From positions 9,516,391 to 9,580,390 of the forward strand of contig OW285195.1 in NCBI GenBank assembly GCA_935421135.1: a DNA stretch of 64,000 nucleotides, in the 5' to 3' direction. Made by a program: the position numbers and the translations under genes. Shown here piece by piece: positions 26,001-38,000 of the stretch (positions are counted from its first letter, which is position 1; each line of letters starts with the position of its first letter). The notes under the pieces are model-generated. The model was not told the origin of the DNA, ran no database searches, and was given only the letters and a program-made list of their open reading frames with translations. The stretch is from Bugulina stolonifera. Taxonomy: Eukaryota > Bryozoa > Gymnolaemata > Cheilostomatida > Bugulidae.

Positions 26001-29000
26001 TAGTAACGACAGTCTAAAAGGGCTCTTATTGAGACTACTATCTGAGCTTTGTGAAAAATGTGTGAGGATCAGGAGGAACTTAAGACCTAAATTATAGACA
26101 CTAATATATAGTTAGGTAGGGGAGCACACAGTTACATGCTGAGTGAGTCAGGTACAGTAAATACCAGCTGTGTAAGCACTATGTAATGTGATTACCTGAA
26201 TGTTTAGGTCTTTCAGAATATCATCTAATGCAAGAGTAGTAAGAAATGGAGACTCGGTGGTAGGGACTGTCTCATCTCCTTGGCATATTATTCTACCTGG
26301 GACGCTTGTTCCATCTGTACATGGAGTAGATGGAGGAAGACTGCCTACGTCTCCTCCAGGGCCATCTCCTCCATTTGGTCCAGAACCTGCATTTGGGCCA
26401 GAACCTGCATTTGGGCCAGATCCTGCGTCATAGTTATCTAAAAGATTGTTACATTTTCAGTTGTTCTGCTGAACTATAGACATCTTTACTATACATGACA
26501 ATATATATTAACATGTAAAGTTGTATATTTGCACTGTGGATGCAGCTTCGGTTGGTTAAGTTATTGGTTATTAAAGTTTAAATTTCAAACGCCTATAATT
26601 CATGATTCAGCTGCAAGCTGTGACTTATGCAATGTATACGCTTATATAATAGAGAGGATTTCACCAGACAATATTTCATGTTTACAGTTGTAAATTCATT
26701 ACTTTTTCCAAGTTTGTACGTAAATATTATAAATGTACATAAATTGAAAAGAGTGCGTACAATTATATAACACGTAGCAGTAGGGGTTGTCTGAGCCATA
26801 GTTTCCATCATAAATTTTGAAAACCACCTTGTCCATGCTGTCCATGTAGCTGGGATCATTCCTGCAAAATATACAGCATCATACAACGTTCACTTGCATG
26901 TACGTGCACATCACATTCATATTTTCATTAAACATACAGGATTATAATCATAATAGTTGTTCTTAATACTGCTCCATGTAATGAGATCATTCAACAGTTT
27001 GCTAGCGGACACATCGAAATGTATGACAAATAAAATAGCAATGAAATACAATATTTCTGTTTCTCGAAATTTATGTTTCACAAATATTCGAGTATGATTT
27101 GTGTCAAACTTACGGGTTTACAGAAAATAAACTTCCCTTAAGGCCATCAAATATCTTTTGAGCATCATCTGCGCTATTGGCCGTGGCTGGTTTACCACCA
27201 GAGAATCCCTAAAATGGTGACTTATTGATTATTGCATAAACTACTTTGTGCCCGGCATTAAATATGCCTATAATATGTACATTAAGTCACGTAATACATG
27301 TAATTCCTAAAGAGCAAAGAAATATGTACAGTAAGTGATTTAGTGTGGAGGAAGTTATTAGTCACAGCTGCACACACTAACCGTGGGCATATTACTAGCG
27401 CAGTTATCTGTACTACCAGATTTCATATCTGTTTCATCAATACAGTAGTACGGGGAAGAAACAGCATCCGTGCATGAATCAGCTGAAAGTAAATACAGCA
27501 TTATATAAATCAATATACATGCATATTAATTACTGCATAATAAGATAATAGTATAAGGCCCATCTTGTGTTGCTTTATACGTATTACCCAGAAAGACATA
27601 TTAAATATGGAACCAACATGATAAAAACAGTGGTCTAACATCTAGAGTGAGCAAACTCTAATCACGAGGCATATCTGTCATCCTAATGGATAGCACTCTT
27701 TTACTTTAGCTATAAAAACAATTTAAATACTGTATATAATAATATGCTCTGATCATGTCTTTCTCATCTACAGAGAAGGGAATGAGAATGGGCTGTACAT
27801 GTATTATGCAAAAATACTTGGTAAAAAATTATTTTGAACTGACCTGATAGGCATCTACAAAATTGAGTGGAAGTTAAACAGCAAGAAGCTAGTTAGTGCT
27901 ATTGATGAGAATGATAGCTTAAATTTTAATTTGAGTACCTACTCTTGTCATCAACTTAACAAGGTACCAAGGCACATGTAAAGTGCATATAATTTTGTAG
28001 TCTATATCTTGGCTTCATTGCTCCAAAGTCAGTCATGGTGCTGGTGAAAAATTTCAACAATAAATATAGTAATTCATCACTAAACTGTTCGTCCAAAATA
28101 TGCTTAATCTACATTTGTATTACTTGTGTTCACGGAACAATGACTGGGGTATTCTGAGAAGGCTTTTGCAATAAATATATTAGATACTCTCACTCACAGC
28201 CAGAGTCAGTATCATCTCCTACGTAGCAAATTGGTGTGCCGTCAAATTGGCCACAGGAACTACTTGAGATATCTCCATAGTTACCATCAGCATCAACCAA
28301 GTCATCAGCTACAACAATAGCAGAGTCTGATCACCAGCAGAGTTAGACAGAGCCAGATAGGTTGATGTACCACACTCTGTTGTTTCTAACACAATACCAT
28401 ATTGATTAGTTAGTGCTTGCAGTACATGTATATTAACTGTAAATGATCACAGGTTCACGGCATAATGTATTAAAAGCTATTACTTTATCTCATAGACAAA
28501 GTTCATCTTGAGCAAGAGTTTAAAATCTTGTATTGATATCACATCTCTGGTTTTAAATTATTCTTAAGCCAAATTCTCAGTCAAGCTAAACTGCCAAGCA
28601 ATAAACACAATTTTAATGTTAAATATGGGTTTCTCACCAAAACTGGAAGCTGTTAAACGTTTGAGAATTGAGCAAATGCAATGTATGTCTGCTAGCAGAA
28701 TATTACTGATATTAATTATACCAGGGTCATAGCTAAAAAGGTTTCAAACGGTGTGCATTGACAAAAATAATATACATTATTTTATAATATGGTAGCAATA
28801 ATGAGAACAGTGAGGAAGTTGCTGGATATTTCAGGTTAGGGTCTCTAACCGGATACCAACTAATCACCAGCTGAAGAGCTGAGAAAATCAACAGGAACAA
28901 CAATAATGCACAGAAATCACAAAGTTACATTTGAAATGGGAGCCCAAATGACATTTGTCATTAAGCAAAATTGTCCTTTCCCATGTTGATAAAGTTAATT

Positions 29001-32000
29001 GAGAGAGGGCAACTCCAGGTTGAAATTCAAGTAAAATATTTATTGGTTTAGCTATGATAAATTACTAATAGATTTTAATAAAATCTAATGGACATTCCTG
29101 TATACTTTTCACCCCACTAGCTAAGTCAACGATTACCACTGTTAGTGGGCTATTTATTACCCACAGATGTTGTCCTTACTTCCATTTTTACAATGCGCTG
29201 TGCCAATTCTCAACTTGCAAAATAAATCTTCAGCACTCGTGCAGAGGTGAAGAATTCCTTTATTTTATTGAAATGACTACGACTAAACCAGCTACTCATA
29301 GGAAGATGAAAGTTACACAGCATTGTTTCACTGTAGTAGACATACACATACATGCAGACAATAAACAAGTAAGATATTATATACACTTCTTACTTGCAAC
29401 GTATCTGTAGCATGTATATCCATCCTCATCACCAATACTGAATACATAGCTGGTATATGGGGACTTGTCATAGTCATTTACATCACTGTAATGAAATAAC
29501 CAGAAACCATTAAAAGCATTTTTATTAATTTTGAATTAATCAAAATAAAATATAAATTTCTGTCACCCTAAAGTAGAGCAGAGGCGTCAGCAAACTAAAT
29601 TAAAATCAAATTTAAAAAGTAAAATAGTAGTTTATTGTGTGGAGAAAATTTTTCTCTCATGTTGCACATGTTTTCAGTTTCAGTCCCTTTATGCACCATG
29701 CAGTGAATCTAGAGATGTACTGTACTAATAGTTAAGTCTATTCTATTCTCACTGCATGTAGGACTGTATTATACAATATTATGCTACATTTTTATATTCC
29801 AAGAGTGTAGGCGCATAAATCATCCTATCATAACACTTACAAGCTTGAGTAGGGGAGATAAGTGTACAGTTCAGTGAACAAAGCCCTTGCAGCAGGCAAA
29901 CCATTCACTTTGACAAATTTTCCCTGAAAGCATACAAAGTAAATATTAGTGTAGAGTACCATATGTACATGTACATGTACATGTACATGTACAAAATTTC
30001 ACAGATAACGTAGCAACGCATCATTGAAATAAGCAATCCAACCATCCTGACCAAGATATTATAGCAACATTGGCATATACTACTATTTATTCTACAATCA
30101 TGTAGATGTACCATATATCTACATGTACATGTACATGTACATGTACATGTACATGTTGCTACGTTATCTGTGAAATTTTGAGCACTACAATATTACAGTA
30201 AAAATTACTTAAGCGTCTACAATATTCCAGCTAATATGAGCTGAACGATCTGGTACATCATAGACCTACATGTGCTATATGCTAGCCTAAAGTCATAAAA
30301 AGACAACAGAAAGAAATTTTAAAACCGTCTCCAAACCACTGCTCAACTTACCCCACATGCAGCATCACTATCTTGGTAACTTGTTGGAGTCGTTCCTCCA
30401 GAGTAGCAAGTCAAGTCTTTACTTAGGATAGCAGATTTCATGTCTGGACTGCATGGTACTGAAACTAAGATATAGTAGAAACAATTAATGGTGTACAGCA
30501 ACTTGTCGAAATCATCAAGTTTGAAAAAGTGGCTTCAATGAACTTGAGTTTGTAAAGGTATATGCAATATACTCATACATTGTAGACTGTATGGCATGGA
30601 GCAGTTATATTGTAGACAGTATACATCTACATGAAAGAATCAGATTCACTCTGCACTCGATTGATATTCAAAAATGAGAGTTGGAAATCAGATGATTGGG
30701 TGAATAACAAACTTAAAATTAACCAGCCTAATGAGCATGCCCAGTTGCGAAATATTGGAACACTGTGTTCCCAACGGTTAGTGCAAAGTACACGTATCTC
30801 TATTTGAACAGATTTATTCTCAGCATCCCACACAGCTTGTTTCTTGGTTTATTGATTTGCCTTGAGCTCCATCGGTTGAAATTTTAGTACAATGTATATT
30901 TTGTAAATATTCATGTAAACTACATGTACATGTAAGTTATTTAGTTGATGTACTGAGTGGTGCATATGTAGCATATGTAGGATATAATACAGGATTATTT
31001 TATGTTGCTATACTTGTGAGCCCATTGCAATACATGTAGCCTGCACTGTTAATTTATACAATTTTAACGTACTTGAGTAACATGTGCGTACAACACAGGT
31101 ATGAAATAATATTCACCTGGATTACACTTACATGTAATGATCTGTGTTTGAATTATGTCATGTATATTGGTAATAAAAATAGTGGAGAAAATAAAAATCT
31201 ACATTTTAAATTTATGTCATATTTCCATGTGAAGCTATCAAATGTAGTATGCTGTCGCTATTGCTCTGTGGCAGTGAGATTTAACCATTTACTTCAGTCT
31301 GACTCCAAAGGCAACGTGAGCTGAATTATTAGAAATAAGACGCAATGATTACCTCATCTGCTACATTCTATATTCGATCCAATCAAATATGAGTTGTACC
31401 TCATTATTCACAATGAGGTGAGTAGAAGGTATAAGATTCTAACTAGAGGGTTAGTGGAAAGATTGGTTGGTTAGTAAAACCACTCTTTATCAAGGTCACC
31501 ATAAACTATTGACCACAAATAGAAGTTGTCCTCTCTCAACTTCTCTTGAGAGAAGACAACTTCTAATTATAATCAATAAGTTATCCGTGCCCACGCTCTC
31601 TACCCTATGACATTGAATATACCAATGGTGGTAGTGGTGGTGTCACTTTCTTCTTTTTCCACTTGGCATGGAGTGTCGGTCATGCAACTCATGTCAGTGG
31701 TATTATTTCCATGCAATGCCGTACAAGTTCTAGCAGTACCTGTGCAATCTGTTGTTTCAGTTGAACACTCAACTGATATGGTTTCGGACGTACAATTGAC
31801 TTGAGGAATGTCATCAACCATTGTTGATGTACAGTTATATGTTGTTTTAGTACAACCAGTAACAAGTATGTCACAAGGAACTGAGGTTGGTATAGCCGAG
31901 CAATTGACAATAGGAATGCCGGCAGAGTCTACAGAGTCCGAGTGACATTTGTGGATGGACGCCGTGCAGGTCTCTGATGGTGTTGTCGTATTCTGTTGGC

Positions 32001-35000
32001 CTGTATAAGTATCACTAGGGTCATTGTCATGTGGGTCAACCGTTGTGAACATGATTGTTGTCAATTATCAAATTTGATTGGTTGTAAATATACTGTCTGT
32101 GATATGATTGGTTGAATTAGAAGTTTCACAGATAATTAAAGTGGTGTCTGCTAGATTTACTGTTAAATTATAAATATTTTTTGCTATTGTATGACTAATA
32201 TTAGTTTTGACTCACTGTTCAGTTGCTGAATAGATGCTATCATCTCACTTACCTGAAAGCGTGCCTCATTTGTAATGCGAGCAATAACAAGCCATTGCTT
32301 TATTGGAATGCATGCCTCCGAAAGGTGGAAATCAATTGATTACTTAGTCATCTTATTATAGCACTGCACTATATTTCAAACAAGTGGATCTACTTGCAAG
32401 CATAGATTAAAGTTAAAAAACTCTGCTCAAACTTGTTTCCTTATGATTTATAACATGGGCACACTTCTATCAAACAGACGGTATACATGTTCAGGGTCTT
32501 AAGCACAAGTCGATTAGCAACTAATTCAGTTCGGCGTGTGCTGATCTCTTGATTTGATATCGATGAGCTTTGCCTACAGGCTGGGTAATGGTTTTAGTTT
32601 AGATGTTGAAAAGCACAGTAAAGTATGATGTACTACTTACCACCTCCCCAACCATTCCACACATAGTCAGAGCAGATGACACCAGCCTCTGGTTCTGGAT
32701 CACCTTGAGGGTAGTTACAGAAAGTACTGGTTGACAGTTTTTTTGACATATCAGATTCATTGGCATCTACAAGTACAGGTGACAGCATTAATTTGAATTT
32801 TGTATTCATGATTTAAAATACACTGTAGAAGCAACATGATGTCATTATTGTACATATACAAACATTGTACAGTATAAAGTGTACAACATGTGGTATTAGA
32901 CAGTACTATTCAGTAGTACAATGTACAATGTACATGTATTTTGTACTAATGTGAATTACAAAAAGTTAAGTAATATTGCAGATAAAATAATAAGACATAA
33001 CCTGCATTGAAGGTAACATAATTAGTAAAATTACTATTTTTACCACTGCCCTTCAAACTTCTGTGTGCTATTCTTTATTGAAGATTAATTTATAAAGGTG
33101 TGTACATCTTTTGTGAAGTTGTTCTCCTAATAAGAACATTTCACTAACTACATGTACATGTAAATGGGCAAGGGACACAGTGATAACACTGGATTGTTAA
33201 AAAGGAAATCATGTGAGAATAGGGTCTAGCCTTCATGTACATGCACATGTAATTCAATGTCAAATACAATATGGAAAACTACTGACCTGCATTGTATATA
33301 AAGCATTCACCTTCAGTAGTGCCAAATATCACATACTTATACAAGGGTGCCGTAAATTCATCAGGCTCACTGAAATATATACATGTATACATATCTGATA
33401 GTGATAGGCTTCATCCGTGCGTGCTTACTCTCACACTCTGTTAGCACACCGTCATGATATACATGTACATGTAGTGTATAAAGTGCATAGTGTGTTTTCC
33501 ACATATTTGCATTAAATAAATGCATTTACACTACACTAATGTCTTCAATATACTTATTATGCTGCTTCGCTCAGCATAACCTCAGGACTATGGCAGCTGT
33601 CGAGCAAAGTATTGTGGGCCGGCTTTAACCTGTCCTGAATGTTGCATTTTGCAAGTCATGAAAACACAAAAACTGTGCACATGGCATTAGTTTTACAGAG
33701 TTTAAATGTCAATGATTAACATTATTTACTAGTTTTGGATTTTGTAAAGATTTGCTTATATTGTACCTTGGTTTTTCGCATGGATGAAATTCAGAAATTT
33801 ATACGTTCTTTCATTTGGGGGAATGGAATACAATTTCCACAGTTATCATTGTTTCCACAAAACCATCTTTTTATGGCACCCATGTTTACACCTGATAGTA
33901 GTAATCAGTGTACTACTTGACAAGAAGCAGACTATGCAGGTCATGTGAATTAAGTAAATACTTACTTTACACTATACATGTACATGTAAAATAATGCAAT
34001 TGTCACAAATACATGTATTTCATTTACTTACAATGAGTTATAAAATTGCTTAGTAGACATCTAAATGTAGTTTTACGGGCTAATTTGTATCTAGAGGATG
34101 TCTTTTGGGCAGATATGTTACTGTACTATGCTAATCGACTAACATGAATTTGAATCAGGTACTTTATCTGCATGTACAATATTTAGTGCTTACCTGGTGT
34201 ATCCAGTTATGACACTCTGTAATGCAGTCATGACAGTACCTGCCTCATTTATGTCACTTACAACTGCTGGATATAAATGGCTGTGCTCAGCAAACATACC
34301 ACAAGCCGAGACTATGTAATAGTCATCACTGGCAGCAAATTCGTAGCAGCTGAATGTCCTTGGGGTGCCAGAAATGGTTACGGAGTCTGATGGTGTAGTT
34401 GAATCACAGTACGTGGCAGTAGCTACAGTAATCAAAAGGATTTAGTAGAAACTAGAATGAAGATCGTGGAATTTATTTAAATGCAATAAGGAAACTTATA
34501 CATGTACCTAATATTATGTATAGATATACATGTATAACAGTTAGATATCACTTTCTAGTTTATAGAATTAATACAGGCAGTGGTAAACATCAGATAAAAT
34601 GCCGAATAAATGGCTACTCCATTTGTAAAGAAATGCATTTGCCAAAAATTGTTCAAATTAATGAGCACTGATGTCTAACCAATAGCTGACATAGTTTTCA
34701 GATGTCCATGCTTAGAAAGACATGGAGATTACGGTCTACACTGCATGAAGATTTATGTGGTACTTAGATATTTAAACAGCAGTCTAGTGGGTTACATGTA
34801 AATTCATTTCCAAAAGCTGATCTGAGTGGCAGCCCGTCGTGCCCATTCATTTACAGTAGAATTTAGGCTAAGTGGTTGAATTTGAAACAGACGAGCTCCT
34901 ACATTGATTTGAAGAACATGGAATGGAATTCCTGATAAATCATTGTAGGCCAAGCATTATTTTGAAATTAACAGTATTGTACTGATACAGCTAGTTGAGC

Positions 35001-38000
35001 ACACTCACAACATTGAGAAATGAATGATGTAGCCCAAATCACCGCTAGAATTTAAGAAAATCAGTAGCTAAAATTAACTTTGTATGAAAAGAAGCTCTTT
35101 TGAGTGCTTACAACATACAATGTACTTTAAGAGAAAATGATGCGTGATCATAATACAAAATAACACGTTACCGCAACATCGAAAGCTGGCTGATCATGCT
35201 CATCAAGTCATATGATGTCTCATGGGAATGATAGTCTTTATATACATGTATATAAGATTAAAAATGCTAATTTACTATTGTTTAATAACATAATGTCGAT
35301 ATAGGTTAAGGTGAAAACAAAGTGTAACAACTGGCTTAATAATGGGTTATTGTAGATGACTGACTAACTGTGACTCTGAGAAAGGAAAAAAATACAGCAG
35401 CGTTAATAAAGTTTAGAGAGAAAATTTATAGTTACAACAGACAACATCAACTTTGCAGGAGAAACAACAAACACAACAACTAGAATACCCATGCTTGTTG
35501 TATCCGCTGATTTAGAAGTCGTTTTGTCAATGTGCGGTGAATTTGTCACTTCCGAAGAAAATCGTTCAAAAGCGGTAGAAGAGGAAAAAGTATTTGTAGG
35601 AGTTGTTGTCTCGTCATATGATGTGGTCCTTACCACAGGGATCGTAGTAGATTTCATACTAGCAGTAGTACTAAAGGGTGAAGTTAAGGCCGCATCTTCA
35701 GTAGTAAACTTGACTTCCCCCGTGGTAAAAGCAGTTGAAGACTCAATGGTTGATGTTTGTGTAACATATGAGGACGTTGAATCTGTAGTAAAAGGTGCTC
35801 CAGTACTTGTGCTGCCATCAGAAGTTGATGATTCACTAATCGTTGATGTGCTACTACCACTGCTGCTAGTGTGAATGGTGCTAGTAGCAGCTGTAGTAGA
35901 TTGGTATGTGTCTGTCACGCTCAGAGTAGTTGGCACAGTGTCAGAAGCAGTACTAGTCATCGTGCTAAATGATGACTCAGTCGGCCAACTAAATGTGGTG
36001 GAAGTGGCGTCAGAGCTGGAGAGCGTGGGTGGAAATGTAAAGGGGGATTCTGTGCTAAATTTCGAGGTCGAGATGTCATTTGACATTGTAGAAGACATTT
36101 CATTGGTTGTAACTGGTATTGATATTGATGAAGAGATGTCATTGGTTGTGCTAGGTGTTGACATTGTAGAAGACATGTCATTGGTTGTGCTAGGTGTTGA
36201 CATTGTAGAAGACACATCATTGGTTGTGCTAGGTGTTGACAGTGTAGAAGACATGTCATTGGTTGTGCTAGGTGTTGACATTGTAGAAGACATGTCATTG
36301 GTTGTGCTAGGTGTTGACAGTGTAGAAAACATGTCATTGGTTGTGCTAGGTGTTGACATTGTAGAAGACATGTCATTGGTTGTGCTAGGTGTTGAAATTG
36401 TAGAAGACATGTCATTGGTTGTGCTAGGTGTTGACAATGACAAAGAGATGTCATTGGTTGTGATAGGTGTTGACATTGTAGAAGACATATCATTGGTTGT
36501 GCTAGGTGTTGACATTGTAGAAGACATGTCATTGGTTGTGCTAGGTGTTGACAATGACGAAGAGATGTCATTGGTTGTGCTAGGTGTTGACATCGTAGAA
36601 GACATGTCATTGGTCGTGCCAACAGTTGAACTGAGACTGCTTGTTGTAGTCAACGTGTTGGCTGACGTTGATAAGCCACCAGTTGCTGTTGCAGACATAG
36701 TATTTGTTGACGATGGGCCACTGCCAATGGTCGTCGTTACAGAACCCACAAAGCTATTACCTTAAGTATAAATTTAGCCGCATAACACAATATTTACCGT
36801 GAATAAATATGTTTCATAATCTCCCACAAGCTATATTGAATGCCATACATAATAAACATGAAGAAGTGTAGCTTGCTTATTGTTTTTGCGTCAAAAGCTT
36901 TTAAATTATCTTTTAGTAGAAGTGAATTTAATTCTTGTAAGATTTCAACTTTGTGGGTGGAGATTATTTGCATAATGAGATACCTAAGCATGTCAATTTG
37001 CTTCTCTACACTTCCTATTTTTGGCTCGATGTCTACACACACTCCAATTTAGAACTATTGTAAAGCATGCCTAAAAATAATCAGAGCTTGTTTTCTAGCA
37101 CCTTGTTCAACAATTTTCTGGTAGGGATTTAGGTCAATAGTCTCTGTGGAAGGATTGTATCTTTACCTCTCAGAGGATGTAAACCCTAGAACCTTACTGA
37201 AAGGAATAGCAATTTAACCAACTACATGCATACTGAATGCTAATAGACCTGGTTATCCTCTGGTAATCTGACAAGTGTTGTTGCAGCATTCTTATCACTC
37301 AGATGCCATCTTTGATAGAAATATAATTATGTTGACGAAAGTTCTGTGTAAAATTATAAAATTGTCTATTTAAGATTGAAAGGTACACTGCCCTGAACGC
37401 TTATGACTGCTTATACATGACTCAAGATAGGAATTTTTTGCAATGCATAAATAGCAACATACAACTCAAATCATTATTCTGCAAATAGACCTGTCTATGA
37501 ACACCAACAATGAAAAATAATAACCATGTATCAATGCCCATCAGCTACATTATAATGTTAATTTTCCCTTTATTTATGAACAATTAGCCAATCAATACAA
37601 ATTGATCTACAAGTGCGATCTCAATAATTTATCAACATTGTTCCATCAGTAGGTTATGTACAATGTAGATAAAATTCTATCACTACCTCTGTCGTTATTT
37701 ATAGTCATTGCATAGAGTATTAAACTATTAAATCGCATGGAATATCTTAAGTGTGAATCCAAAATTTCTCTTATGGCCCATTGTCAGCTAACCTCTAGGA
37801 ATTAAACTATTGGCTTGTGTAATGAATGACTTGTCAGCAAATAATACAAGAAAATATTCAGCCTAGACAATGCAAAGACAATGCAAGACTCTCAACACAG
37901 CATACTGGCTATGTGTACTTCTATTATATTCAGTGTAAATATACATGTAGTGTACATGTAGCTCCTATTAGAATATTAGACAATAATTTTGTAGTCAATT

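Noticed and set aside
28198..28390. Apparent frameshift or 26-nt intron in module 2 (coding-like ECGTSTYLALSNSAGD next to the exon)
   Set aside because: Joining exon 29394-29485 directly to the TTGTTGTAG acceptor near 28309 keeps frame and restores the module alignment and even cysteine count. The extra stretch would add an odd cysteine and an in-frame stop.
35491..36765. Long open frames on the plus strand and in a second minus frame over the mucin exon
   Set aside because: The 39-bp repeat has a length divisible by three and few stops, so several frames are open. Only the minus frame used has a matching signal-peptide exon and splice phases.
36794..37042. 82-residue open frame on the minus strand in polycystin intron 1
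   Set aside because: It has no convincing acceptor or donor in the phase needed (1/1) and low-complexity helical composition. A frame is open on the other strand too.
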